Source: an uncultured Eubacteriales bacterium (GTDB lineage Bacteria; Bacillota; Clostridia; Oscillospirales; Acutalibacteraceae). Taken from it: a stretch of DNA of 64,000 nt. The position numbers and the translations under genes were made by a program. Numbering within the stretch: the first letter of the stretch is position 1; every line of letters starts with the position of its first letter. The notes below the pieces were generated by a model, which was not told the DNA's origin, ran no database searches, and saw nothing but the letters and a program-made list of their open reading frames with translations. Location: the NCBI GenBank assembly GCA_934486895.1, contig CAKSQZ010000002.1, positions 52,440 through 116,439 of the forward strand. Reading direction: 5' to 3'. This document shows positions 27,361 to 35,870 of the stretch, piece after piece.

Positions 27361-28674
27361 TCACTTGACAGAATCGACTGTGCCGATTATCAACGGAGTG
27401 TCGTTTTCACGATCACAAATCATATAGATGAACGGATGGTTGAATACAACAGTGTCATCCGGATTACCGATTGTTATAATCGCCTGTGATTCGGATGCAG
27501 ATGCTGTTCCCTTTTCATCTATAGAGAAAACAGTTTTTTGTGTTGCGCTTCTTACACCTACCGAGTCAACGGATATATTGCCGAAGCTTTCGCCGTTGAC
27601 ACCCATTTTACTCATTGTGTCGTTCAAATCAACATTGTCGGAAATATTGAATGCAGGAATCTTTACAGTTGCTGTTCTGACAAGCTTTTTGTTGGTCAAA
27701 CGATATATCATAGACGGTGTTAGACTATCGATATATGTCTTCAGATCCTCTGTTTTTCTCGGCATTATAGCAGTGAAATAATACTTTCCGCCTTGATATG
27801 ATTTGCTGAAAATATAGGCGGTGCTATTACCGGGAAGCTGAATACCGCCTCTTTCAACTAACATTTTTGTTTCCTGACTTTCTCCTGTGGAAGAAACAAA
27901 TGTGCCGTCTTCGGTCAGCTCATCGCTGAACGGATTACTCCATGCGCTTTTAAAGCATGATGCATTAGCAAGCAGCATTCTGTCATTAGCATTAAACAAA
28001 GGAACGCTTCCCGTTATTAAGCCGGCCGTTTTTTCGCTTAGCCAATCTGAATATTTCTTTGCTGTATTGTCGCCGAAATCTTCATTTTGGTTAATAATAG
28101 CATTATAGTTATTTGTAAGGTTATCTATATATGTCGGATTGACATTAAATCCGTCGCGAATAAAAACACTGTTGCTAAATTTAAAACCATCCTTAGATGA
28201 ATAACGATCAAGCATATCATATATGTTTTCATCATCGGCAAGCCCAAGAATTTTATTAAATTGATATGCGGTTTCATCACTTGCGCCATCAGCCATCATA
28301 GAAATTATATTGGCAGCCGATATTACATTTATTGCTGTATTTTCTCCTTTTTTATAGCTGTTTTTTAAAAGATTAAACGCCAAATCCTTCATAGACGGAT
28401 TTACAGATAAAGATGCATTTTCGGAAATTGCCTTTATTATCAATCTGATATCTGTGAGATTAGCTGCACCGTCTCCGTTAAAATCGGCATGTTTGGCATT
28501 ATTTTCTTCGGATGCGCTAGCTATATATGCGATTGCACTTCTGACATCTGCACTCGTGAGACTTCCGTCACCATCAACATCTCCGACTACTGTTTTTGCG
28601 CTTGCGGTTAATTGGGACATAGCCGAAATTACCAGCACAACGCACAAACACAACGAAAGCATCCTCTTCTTCAT
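27361..28674 (-). CDS. Secreted serpin with N-terminal dockerin
   Basis: 437 residues. Signal peptide 1-26; dockerin about 29-85 with two calcium loops (GDVDGDGSLTSADVR and ADFNGDGAANLTDIR); serpin fold from about 92. The reactive-centre hinge is DEKGTASASESQ (386-397) and the segment to FNHPF aligns without gaps to alpha-1-antitrypsin, placing P1-P1' at Gly403-Asn404. The small-residue hinge is that of inhibitory serpins. It is exported and should bind a cohesin on a scaffoldin, as cellulosomal serpins of Clostridium do. It follows a dockerin-bearing legumain-like protease gene by 41 bp. Target protease unknown. Confidence 0.93.
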   Translation of the reverse strand: MKKRMLSLCLCVVLVISAMSQLTASAKTVVGDVDGDGSLTSADVRSAIAYIASASEENNAKHADFNGDGAANLTDIRLIIKAISENASLSVNPSMKDLAFNLLKNSYKKGENTAINVISAANIISMMADGASDETAYQFNKILGLADDENIYDMLDRYSSKDGFKFSNSVFIRDGFNVNPTYIDNLTNNYNAIINQNEDFGDNTAKKYSDWLSEKTAGLITGSVPLFNANDRMLLANASCFKSAWSNPFSDELTEDGTFVSSTGESQETKMLVERGGIQLPGNSTAYIFSKSYQGGKYYFTAIMPRKTEDLKTYIDSLTPSMIYRLTNKKLVRTATVKIPAFNISDNVDLNDTMSKMGVNGESFGNISVDSVGVRSATQKTVFSIDEKGTASASESQAIITIGNPDDTVVFNHPFIYMICDRENDTPLIIGTVDSVK

Positions 28675-28715
28675 ATTAAACCTTCTTTCCTCTAAAAGAT
28701 TTATACAATGTTAAT

Positions 28716-29756
28716 TCACTCTGTTATATCATATGAAAAAACATCATTATTTGATATCATATTTGTCAAAACTCTTGCATCCACCAAATTAACAATACCA
28801 TCTCCATTCATGTCCGCTAACTCGAACTGACGCGATGTAAGACCGTCATTACTGGATATATAAGTGACAATAAGTCTAACATCATTATTGTTAATGTCCC
28901 CATCCATATTCACATCGCCTAATCTATAATCGTCATAGAATAGAGAAATATAATCAGACGGTGAATAATAACACATATCCTGTGCTGTGTCTTCATCGTG
29001 AAGTTCTCTTAATCTTGGTGCGCAATAAGCGAAATATTCTCCTACAGTTACGATACCGTCATTGTTTGCATCAGCTAGTCTTGTATTCATTGATGCGTTT
29101 GTTGTGTGATCGAATCCACCGCCGTTAGCCCATGCAATTGGTGCCATTCCCCAATTATATGCATATTCATACGAATACTGATCAGGCTCCGAGGAACAGA
29201 ATATTACATAATCAGAATTCGCAAACTCCCCTGAATTTACTGAATTTTCTGATGTAGATGCACCTAAAAAATTATTAATTATACCTTGAGGAACATTTCC
29301 CAACGGAACAATAGCCGAACCTGAGTAGCATGCCTCAATATAAATCACCTTTTTCCCCGGAATTCCGTCAAGTGTAGATTTAAGCTGTGAAAAAGATAAC
29401 AAGCCATAACCCAAACCGCAAACAGCTAATCCGCTTGGGCTTCCATGAGACTGTATGTAAATATAGTTAACATCACTTGACGATGATCCACTCAGTGCTT
29501 GTTCAATATAATTTAAAAAAGCCGTGTTGGTTCGCGCATTATTAACATATATCGTGCTTGATATACCGTTTCTTTCAAACAATCCTTTCATTCCCTGGGT
29601 AGTTATCTCTGTTAAAGCACCACCTCCTTCATAATATGGTGCACTGAGAACAACACCTCTTCTCTGAATTTGACTTGCATGAGATGTTATCGGTAAACAA
29701 GCAAACATCATTGAAAAAACAGCAATTGAAACAACTATCGAAATAATCCTTTTCAT
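28716..29756 (-). CDS. Secreted legumain-like (clan CD, C13-type) cysteine peptidase with dockerin
   Basis: 346 residues. Signal peptide 1-27. The caspase-fold catalytic dyad is His104 in IQSHGSPSG and Cys143 in YIEACYSGS, close to the legumain motifs. A calcium-loop-like ADANNDGIVTVGEYF follows at about 227, and a C-terminal dockerin (about 278-340) has GDVNMDGDINNNDVR and ADMNGDGIVNLVDAR. The ATG at 29756 follows AAAGAGG and starts a clean signal peptide. Exported and probably cohesin-bound. Relatives are asparaginyl endopeptidases, but specificity cannot be read here; a C11-like or transpeptidase role is possible. Confidence 0.85.
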   Translation of the reverse strand: MKRIISIVVSIAVFSMMFACLPITSHASQIQRRGVVLSAPYYEGGGALTEITTQGMKGLFERNGISSTIYVNNARTNTAFLNYIEQALSGSSSSDVNYIYIQSHGSPSGLAVCGLGYGLLSFSQLKSTLDGIPGKKVIYIEACYSGSAIVPLGNVPQGIINNFLGASTSENSVNSGEFANSDYVIFCSSEPDQYSYEYAYNWGMAPIAWANGGGFDHTTNASMNTRLADANNDGIVTVGEYFAYCAPRLRELHDEDTAQDMCYYSPSDYISLFYDDYRLGDVNMDGDINNNDVRLIVTYISSNDGLTSRQFELADMNGDGIVNLVDARVLTNMISNNDVFSYDITE

Positions 29757-29857
29757 ATTAAAACCTCTTTCCTTTCTTTTTACATGCCTTACATTTAACA
29801 ATTAAAGTGCTAATCCTCCTCCCATAATTGTATATAAATGTTCTTTTTGTTAAATAT

Positions 29858-29886
29858 ATTTTATCATATGATGTAATAAATTACAA
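29858..29886 (-). promoter_or_regulatory. Promoter of the protease-serpin pair
   Basis: On the minus strand TTGTAA (29881-29886), 17-bp spacer, TAAAAT (29858-29863). A leader of about 95 nt with an AGGAGGAT-like stretch precedes the protease ATG. Confidence 0.6.
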
Positions 29887-29980
29887 TATACATTTTTACC
29901 AATTATTGAGGTTTCCATTGTACATATTGTATACATTTGTTGCTTGGCCAACATTCCGTCACAAAATATTTTATTTTTTA

Positions 29981-30009
29981 TTGAAATCGATGCATTAAAA
30001 TGTTATACT
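29981..30009 (+). promoter_or_regulatory. Promoter of nrdR-mrp
   Basis: TTGAAA (29981-29986), 17-bp spacer, TATACT (30004-30009), about 31 bp before the TTG start of nrdR. Confidence 0.75.
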
Positions 30010-30039
30010 AACAACATAAATAAAAAGGAAGTGGTTTTT

Positions 30040-30522
30040 TTGAAGTGCCCGTATTGCGGATATGAGGAAAGCAAGGTCATCGATTCCCGCCCGACAGACG
30101 AAGGCGAGCGTATTCGCCGCAGAAGAGAATGCATGAGCTGTCAGAAGCGGTTTACAACATACGAGATCGTTGAAAGCCCGACTATCACTGTTGTTAAAAA
30201 AGATAAGTCGCGCCAGACTTTTGACCGCGAAAAGCTGATAAGAGGTATGAGAAAAGCGGCTGAGGGCTGTCAGATCTCCGCGGATACTATCGACCGCATT
30301 GCCGCAAATATCGAAATGACTCTGCAAAATTCGCTCGAGCGCGAGGTTACTTCCATGCAGATAGGCGAGCTTGTTATGGACGAGCTTAAAAAGATCGACG
30401 ATGTTGCTTATGTTCGTTTCGCATCCGTCTATCGTGAATTTAAAGATATCGGGTCGTTTATGGACGAGCTTTCAAAACTGCTTTCCGATAAAGAAAAGGC
30501 TCAGAAAAACAGCAAAGAATAA
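30040..30522 (+). CDS. nrdR: Transcriptional repressor NrdR
   Basis: 160 residues. Zinc ribbon: CPYC (Cys3, Cys6) and CMSC (Cys31, Cys34), with the family stretch VIDSRPTDEGERIRRRREC. An ATP-cone follows (TVVKKDKSRQTFDREKL). NrdR senses ATP/dATP and represses ribonucleotide reductase genes. The TTG at 30040 starts MKCPYCG, the usual N-terminus, with AAGGAA 9 nt upstream; the ATG at 29944 lies upstream of the promoter -10 and cannot be used. Paired with mrp. Confidence 0.95.
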   Translation: MKCPYCGYEESKVIDSRPTDEGERIRRRRECMSCQKRFTTYEIVESPTITVVKKDKSRQTFDREKLIRGMRKAAEGCQISADTIDRIAANIEMTLQNSLEREVTSMQIGELVMDELKKIDDVAYVRFASVYREFKDIGSFMDELSKLLSDKEKAQKNSKE

Positions 30523-30543
30523 AACAAGTGAGGCGTTTTTATA

Positions 30544-31386
30544 ATGAGTGAAGAATGTACACACGATTGCTCTAGCTGTTCTGCCGAATGTTCGAGCAGA
30601 AACAGCGCGCAAAGTCTGATAGAGCCGATGAACTCTCAGAGCTGTATCAGACGGGTCATCGGCGTTGTAAGCGGTAAAGGCGGAGTCGGCAAATCGCTGA
30701 CGACTTCTCTGCTTGCCTGTGAGATGAACGCGCGCGGCTTTTCCTCCGCCGTGCTTGACGCGGATATAACAGGCCCGTCGATCCCGAAGATCTTCGGTGT
30801 TACGGCTAAAGCCGAGGGCAACGATGAGGGGATCTTCCCTGTTAAGACAAAAAACGGTGTTGAAATAATGTCGATAAATCTTCTGCTTCAAAACGAAACC
30901 GATCCGATCGTTTGGCGCGGCCCCGTTATTGCGGGCACAGTCAAGCAGTTTTGGACAGATGTTATCTGGGGCGATGTTGATTTTATGTTTGTTGATATGC
31001 CGCCCGGAACAGGCGATGTCCCGCTGACTGTGTTCCAGTCGCTTCCGCTTGACGGTATTGTTATCGTTACCTCACCGCAGGAGCTTGTCTCAATGATAGT
31101 TGAAAAGGCTGTTAGAATGGCAACGCTTATGAATGTTCCGGTGCTCGGTGTGGTTGAGAATATGTCTTATTTCGAGTGTCCCGATTGCGGAAAACGCCAT
31201 GAGATCTTCGGTAAGAGCAGCATTGACGAGATTGCAGAAAAGCACGGTATTACAACTGTTGAAAAGCTTCCGATCGACCCCGAGCTTGCAAGACTGTGCG
31301 ACGCCGGCGAGATCGACAAAGCGGACTCAAGCCTGCTGTGTCAGCTTGCGGATAAGCTTGAGATACATGATACCCACAAGAAATAA
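30544..31386 (+). CDS. Mrp/NBP35-family Fe-S carrier ATPase
   Basis: 280 residues. A Cys-rich N-terminus (CTHDCSSCSAEC) precedes the deviant P-loop SGKGGVGKS (about 43-51); DADITGPSIPKIFG and FVDMPPGTGDVPLT are Mrp signatures, and a C-terminal CPDCG supplies the bridging Fe-S cluster ligands. Mrp/ApbC proteins deliver Fe-S clusters to apoproteins. Follows nrdR by 21 bp, sharing its promoter. Confidence 0.93.
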   Translation: MSEECTHDCSSCSAECSSRNSAQSLIEPMNSQSCIRRVIGVVSGKGGVGKSLTTSLLACEMNARGFSSAVLDADITGPSIPKIFGVTAKAEGNDEGIFPVKTKNGVEIMSINLLLQNETDPIVWRGPVIAGTVKQFWTDVIWGDVDFMFVDMPPGTGDVPLTVFQSLPLDGIVIVTSPQELVSMIVEKAVRMATLMNVPVLGVVENMSYFECPDCGKRHEIFGKSSIDEIAEKHGITTVEKLPIDPELARLCDAGEIDKADSSLLCQLADKLEIHDTHKK

Positions 31387-31395
31387 CACTATACA

Positions 31396-31562
31396 ATGCA
31401 AAAAAGCGGTGATACTTTTTGTATCACCGCTTTTGATTTCACAAAGGTACCAACCGGAGGGGATGTGATCCTCCGGTTGGAGAAGTGGAATGAGGTAATA
31501 AAACCCCATTACCGGCAAACTAAGCGACAGGAAAATTGATTTTACAACATTCACCTGCCTCT
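31396..31562 (-). ncRNA. Candidate orphan structured small RNA
   Basis: A near-perfect promoter drives about 165 nt of minus-strand transcript that ends at the shared terminator without a convincing gene. The RNA can form an 11-bp perfect hairpin (31450-31460 with 31470-31480), a GGTAAT/ATTACC hairpin and a closing pairing of its 5' ACAAGAGG with 3' CCTTTGT (one bulged G). A 75-codon GTG reading frame crosses it but has a weak ribosome site and runs through the terminator. I do not recognise it as 6S, SRP, tmRNA or RNase P RNA. It could be a small regulatory RNA of the host. Confidence 0.6.
31402..31434. terminator. Bidirectional terminator between mrp and the orphan small RNA
   Basis: A perfect 14-bp stem (31402-31415 with 31421-31434) and 5-nt loop. 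A and T runs flank it on both strands, so it ends both nrdR-mrp (plus) and the convergent small RNA (minus). Confidence 0.9.
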
Positions 31563-31568
31563 TGTCTT

Positions 31569-31597
31569 ATAATACCATAGAATTTGTTGACTGTCAA
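31569..31597 (-). promoter_or_regulatory. Strong promoter of the orphan small RNA
   Basis: On the minus strand TTGACA (31592-31597), 17-bp spacer, TATTAT (31569-31574). No protein gene follows, which is the main argument for an RNA gene. Confidence 0.8.
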
Positions 31598-31641
31598 GTT
31601 TTTCTTAAACATTTTTGGAATTTTTCTTGCTTAAATTGTAT

Positions 31642-31675
31642 AAAACAGCAGTGATAATTTGTCACTGCTGTTTTT
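31642..31675 (-). terminator. Terminator of the methionine synthase operon
   Basis: A 13-bp stem (31642-31654 with 31662-31674, 7-nt loop) with A and T runs; the stop codon of the DUF3783 gene lies in its upstream arm. Confidence 0.85.
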
Positions 31676-32036
31676 GACTGCCTTGCATGAAAAGATGTTC
31701 TCTGACAAGCTCATCAAAAAGCTTTTCGGCACTCCAATATTTATTATGCTCTGTGAGCACCGCTTTGAGCGGGATCGGCGGAAGGCCGAGCGCGCGGTAA
31801 TTCTGCAAAAACATATCGAGCTGCTGCTCGGAAAGGTAGCAAAACACAAGCATTTCATGATCAAAGCCGCTGTTATCGGTATGCACGACACCCGTCTTCC
31901 CGTCCGCTACTGCGCCGATAGGCTCACAGAAACGCGATCTGTCGACAGCTACGGTCTCAATGCCGAGTGCACCTGCGACAGCACCGATAGCACTTAGCTT
32001 GTTTTTATCGATATTATAGCCGAGAATTTTTGCCAT
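31662..32036 (-). CDS. DUF3783-family protein
   Basis: 124 residues starting MAKILGYNIDKNKLSAIGAVAG, with the DUF3783-like core LVFCYLSEQQLDMFLQNYR followed by PIPLKAVLTEHNKYW. The family is small and of unknown role. AAAGGAG lies 6 nt upstream of the ATG at 32036; longer in-frame starts are inside metH. It is the last gene of birA-metF-activator-metH, 10 bp after metH, so a link with one-carbon or corrinoid metabolism is possible but unproven. Confidence 0.75.
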   Translation of the reverse strand: MAKILGYNIDKNKLSAIGAVAGALGIETVAVDRSRFCEPIGAVADGKTGVVHTDNSGFDHEMLVFCYLSEQQLDMFLQNYRALGLPPIPLKAVLTEHNKYWSAEKLFDELVREHLFMQGSQKQQ

Positions 32037-32046
32037 AACTTCTCCT

Positions 32047-34419
32047 TTATTCGCAGCCGTAGACACTGAGAGCATAGCGAACGGTTGCCATTGCTTCCTT
32101 GCAGTATTTATCAGCGCCGATCTGATCTGCATACTCCTGTGTAAGGACGGCACCGCCGACTGCGGTTTTAACATTCGGCAGTTCTTTTTTCAGAAGTCTG
32201 ATCGTTTGCTCCATATAAGTCACAGTCGTTGTCATCAGCGCGCTGAGTCCGACAAGCTTAGCACCGCTTTGGCGTGCAGCTTCGACCACCTTTTCGGGCG
32301 GAACATCCTTGCCGAGATCGATAACATCGAAATTATAATTCTCAAGCAGGACTTTAACGATATTCTTGCCGATGTCATGGACATCGCCCTTTACTGTCGC
32401 GATAACGACTTTGCCCTTTTTCTCGCTTTCGTCCTGCGTTTTCATTGTGCTTTTGATAACATCGAATGCCGCCTTTGCGGCAGACGCGCACATGAGAAGC
32501 TGAGGCAGGAATATTGCGCCTTTTTCATAATCGGTGCCTGCTTTGTCGAGCGCTGGGATAAGGTCGCTGTCGATTATTTCAAGCGGCTTTCTCGATTCGA
32601 GCTCACGCTTTACAGCCGAAGCCGCCGACTCGGAAAGTCCGTCGATTATAGCTGAATAAAGCGTCATCTCTGATGACGGCTGAACGGGTTTTGCCGCTGT
32701 TCGGTCGCCGAACGAAGCGATGTAATCCGCAAAGGCTTCATCGTTATCTGTCAGCGCGCAATAGGCTTTGTAAGCATCTGTCATAGCGGCGGACTTAGGA
32801 TTGATAATGCCGCACTTTAAGCCCTTTTGAAGCGCAAGGGTGAAGAAAGCGGAATTAAGCGTTTCTCTCGACGGCAATCCGAACGAAACATTGGAAACGC
32901 CGAGCACTGTGCTGATACCGCGATCATTGAGCCAAGACAGAGCCTGCAATGTTTTTTCAGCCGCGAGAGGATCTGTGGCGACTGTCATTGTAAGAGTGTC
33001 TGCGACAATATCTTTACGATCGATACCGTATCTCTCCGCCTCTTTGATTATCCTTTCTGCGATTTCAACACGGTCCTTCGGGTCATCCGGTATTCCCTTT
33101 TCATCGAGTGTGAGCGCAACGACAACGCCGCCGTATTTTTTGATGAGCGGCAGAACGCCATCCATACTTTCTTTTTTACCGTTGACAGAGTTTATCATCG
33201 GTTTGCCGTTATAAAGCCGCATTGCTTTTTCCATTGCCGTGAAGTCCGATGTGTCGAGCTGAAGCGGAAGATCAATTATCGATTGCAGCTGATAGACCGC
33301 GTCACACAGCATTTGAGGCTCATCGATCTCAGGCAGACCTACATTGACATCGAGGATATGTGCACCGCACTTTTGCTGTTCGAGACCCTCGGTGAGGATA
33401 TATTCGATATTGCCGTCTCTGAGCGCTTGCTTGAATTTTGATTTACCTGTCGGGTTGATACGCTCGCCGATTATTAACGGTTTCTTTCCGATAACGACAG
33501 CCTTTGAATATGAGCTCACCACTGTAATATTTTTCGGCTCGATCGGTGTGAATTTAACAGAGTTTACAACGCTGATCATCTTTCCGATATGATCCGGAGT
33601 TGTGCCGCAGCAGCCGCCCATAACAGCTACCGGCAGTTCGGCAATTTTTGTCATCATCTGTGCAAATTCATCGGGAGATACATTATATACTGTTTTTCCG
33701 TTGCGTGTTTCGGGCAGTCCCGCATTTGGGTTGAATATTATCGGCAGGCTTGAAACCTCGGTCATGGTTTTAAGCGTGTCATACAGCATATCCGGACCGA
33801 GACCGCAGTTTATACCGACAGCGTCGACCCGCAAGCCTTCGAGCATAGCGCACAATGCCTGCGGCTGAGCTCCTGTGAGCATTTTGCCGTTTTCATCAAA
33901 TGTTGCGGTGACAAATACGGGCAGATCACAGCTTTCCTTTGCGGCAAGCACAGCCGCCTTGGTCTCGTAGGTGTCGGACATTGTTTCGATTAAAATAAGA
34001 TCTGCGCCGGCATTTACACCGATCGCAACCGACTTTTTGAATATATTTACCGCTTCTTCAAAATCAAGATCGCCCATCGGCTTTAAAAGTCTGCCTGTCG
34101 GGCCGATATCCAATGCGACAAATGCGGTCTTAGCTGATTCTTTCACAGCGTCTTTGGCGTTTTTGACAGCAGCGCAAATAACCGATGAAAGCTCATTTTC
34201 ATCGGGATACTTCAAAATATTTGCGCCGAATGTGTTGGCGGTTATAATATCACAGCCGCAATCAAGATACGATCTGTGAACGCTTTTTATAATATCACTG
34301 TGGCTTACATTCCATCTCTCCGGCTGCTCTCCGGGAAGCAGGCCGTTTGCCTGCAGAATACTGCCCATTGCGCCGTCGCAAAAAAGACGCCTTTTATTCA
34401 AACACTCTGATATACTCAT
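32047..34419 (-). CDS. metH: Cobalamin-dependent methionine synthase lacking the activation domain
   Basis: 790 residues in MetH order: homocysteine S-methyltransferase domain (about 1-290; zinc ligands in GINCG and GGCCGTTP), pterin-binding methyltetrahydrofolate domain (about 305-560; GERINPTGK), B12 cap and corrinoid-binding domain ending near 790 with DVHDIGKNIV, whose His is the lower cobalt ligand. E. coli MetH is about 1220 residues and has a C-terminal AdoMet reactivation domain; here that part is the separate gene just upstream. Makes methionine from homocysteine in the cytoplasm. Confidence 0.95.
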   Translation of the reverse strand: MSISECLNKRRLFCDGAMGSILQANGLLPGEQPERWNVSHSDIIKSVHRSYLDCGCDIITANTFGANILKYPDENELSSVICAAVKNAKDAVKESAKTAFVALDIGPTGRLLKPMGDLDFEEAVNIFKKSVAIGVNAGADLILIETMSDTYETKAAVLAAKESCDLPVFVTATFDENGKMLTGAQPQALCAMLEGLRVDAVGINCGLGPDMLYDTLKTMTEVSSLPIIFNPNAGLPETRNGKTVYNVSPDEFAQMMTKIAELPVAVMGGCCGTTPDHIGKMISVVNSVKFTPIEPKNITVVSSYSKAVVIGKKPLIIGERINPTGKSKFKQALRDGNIEYILTEGLEQQKCGAHILDVNVGLPEIDEPQMLCDAVYQLQSIIDLPLQLDTSDFTAMEKAMRLYNGKPMINSVNGKKESMDGVLPLIKKYGGVVVALTLDEKGIPDDPKDRVEIAERIIKEAERYGIDRKDIVADTLTMTVATDPLAAEKTLQALSWLNDRGISTVLGVSNVSFGLPSRETLNSAFFTLALQKGLKCGIINPKSAAMTDAYKAYCALTDNDEAFADYIASFGDRTAAKPVQPSSEMTLYSAIIDGLSESAASAVKRELESRKPLEIIDSDLIPALDKAGTDYEKGAIFLPQLLMCASAAKAAFDVIKSTMKTQDESEKKGKVVIATVKGDVHDIGKNIVKVLLENYNFDVIDLGKDVPPEKVVEAARQSGAKLVGLSALMTTTVTYMEQTIRLLKKELPNVKTAVGGAVLTQEYADQIGADKYCKEAMATVRYALSVYGCE

Positions 34420-34420
34420 T

Positions 34421-34978
34421 TCAGTCCTCCTTGATACCGATAACGGCGGTCACGGATTTGGTGGGGATAAGCTGCATGGTCTCTGAAACTGTGAGACCTA
34501 TGCGAAAAGTATCGAGCACACTTGCAAAATCGCGCTGATACGAAATACTGAGATCGCCGTAGCCTGCGCTGAACCGAGGCGCGACCGCAGTTGCACCGTC
34601 TGTTTCGGCAACGATCTCAAGTTCGAGTTCATCGATCCGCTCTTCGATATACGCCGCAGCAGTCGCCTGCAAAACAGAAGCGAGCGCAATATCGGTGATT
34701 GCGGTGCGTTCGATAAGTCTGTCGACCTCGATGCCAAGCGTTATCGCGATCATAGCCGCTCTTTTATATCTGCGAAGATTTGTTACAAGATCGCGGCTTT
34801 TAAAATATCTATCCGCAATATAAACACCGTTTTCATCGGTTTTAATATCGAAAACCTTATAGGTATACTTAGGTTTCGCTGTTTTTTCGATAAGGTCTAC
34901 TGCTTTATCGATCATATCGTCAATCCGCTCGTCCTGCGCTTTACTGCAACCGAGATACCGCTTTATTTCTTTTTTCAT
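34421..34978 (-). CDS. Stand-alone MetH activation-domain protein
   Basis: 185 residues resembling part of the AdoMet-dependent reactivation domain of MetH, including a segment AAAYIEERIDELELE and PRFSAGYGDLSISYQ, which correspond to the RxxPGY-type AdoMet-binding region of full-length MetH; here the motif reads RFSAGYGD. It would help reductively remethylate oxidised cob(II)alamin. Its position between metF and metH, with a 4-nt overlap to metF and 1 nt to metH, supports a split-MetH system. Shorter than the usual 300-residue domain. Confidence 0.85.
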   Translation of the reverse strand: MKKEIKRYLGCSKAQDERIDDMIDKAVDLIEKTAKPKYTYKVFDIKTDENGVYIADRYFKSRDLVTNLRRYKRAAMIAITLGIEVDRLIERTAITDIALASVLQATAAAYIEERIDELELEIVAETDGATAVAPRFSAGYGDLSISYQRDFASVLDTFRIGLTVSETMQLIPTKSVTAVIGIKED

Positions 34979-35841
34979 CTCTTTATTATATCCGAAAGAT
35001 TTTGTTCGATCTGCCGCGCTATCTCCGGCTTGTTCATGGAGTAAATATGAATATGTGTTACTCCGTTGGCAATAAGATCGATTATCTGCTCTGTTGCATA
35101 CGCAACACCCGACTGTGCCATTGCTTTAGGATCGTCACCAAAGCGATCGACAATAGCTTTAAAACGAGCAGGAAGGTATGTGCCTGAAATGTCGGTGATA
35201 CGCTTTATCTGTCTGCCGTTTGTAACAGGCATGATGCCTGCAACAACAGGTACGGTTATACCTTTCTCGCGGATACGATAGAGAAAGTTGTAAAGCACGC
35301 TGTTATCAAAAAACATCTGTGTTGTGAGAAACTCCGTGCCTTCATCGACCTTCTTTTTGAGGTTGTCGATATCCTCGTCTTTATGTTCAGCTTCAACATG
35401 GCCGTCCGGATAGCAGGCACCGCCGACACAAAAATCGCCGTTTTGTTTGATAAAACGCACAAGGTCGCTCGCATAATTATAGTCGGACACGCAGACAGTA
35501 CCGTCCGCCGGTTTATCTCCTCTAAGCGCAAGAATATTATCGATGCCGAAAGACTTGAGTTCGTTTAACGCTTCAACCGTCTGATCCTTTGTGGAGTTGA
35601 TGCAGGTCAAGTGAGCGAGCGTTTCAACATTGTAGTGTTCCTTGATCTGTCTTGCAAGATCAAAAGTATAGCCCTTGGTGCTGCCTGCCGCACCGTATGT
35701 CACGCTCATGAAATCAGGTTTTAATGCGGCGATCTCAAACGCGGCTTTCTCAACAGACTCGCGGGCAGCGGTGTTTTTAGGCGGGAAAACCTCATAAGAC
35801 ACCGTTATATCGCGGTTTTTTAAAATTTCACTGATCTTCAT
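34975..35841 (-). CDS. metF: Methylenetetrahydrofolate reductase
   Basis: 288 residues, FAD-containing TIM barrel that reduces 5,10-methylene- to 5-methyl-tetrahydrofolate for MetH. Seen: YEVFPPKN near the N-terminus (catalytic Glu), MSVTYGAAGST, LAHLTCINST and ALRGDKP, and TQMFFDN. Full length. Only 29 bp separate it from birA, so no SAM riboswitch fits there; it is co-transcribed with birA or has a weak internal promoter. Confidence 0.96.
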   Translation of the reverse strand: MKISEILKNRDITVSYEVFPPKNTAARESVEKAAFEIAALKPDFMSVTYGAAGSTKGYTFDLARQIKEHYNVETLAHLTCINSTKDQTVEALNELKSFGIDNILALRGDKPADGTVCVSDYNYASDLVRFIKQNGDFCVGGACYPDGHVEAEHKDEDIDNLKKKVDEGTEFLTTQMFFDNSVLYNFLYRIREKGITVPVVAGIMPVTNGRQIKRITDISGTYLPARFKAIVDRFGDDPKAMAQSGVAYATEQIIDLIANGVTHIHIYSMNKPEIARQIEQNLSDIIKR

Positions 35842-35870
35842 TCTTCATACTCCTTAATATATCCAACCGA

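Noticed and set aside
31387..31554. 75-codon minus-strand GTG frame across the orphan RNA
   Set aside because: Weak ribosome site, and the frame crosses the hairpin and the terminator, so it is probably not translated.
35842..35870. SAM or other riboswitch before metF
   Set aside because: The birA-metF gap is 29 bp and the birA leader about 20 nt, too short for any known riboswitch.
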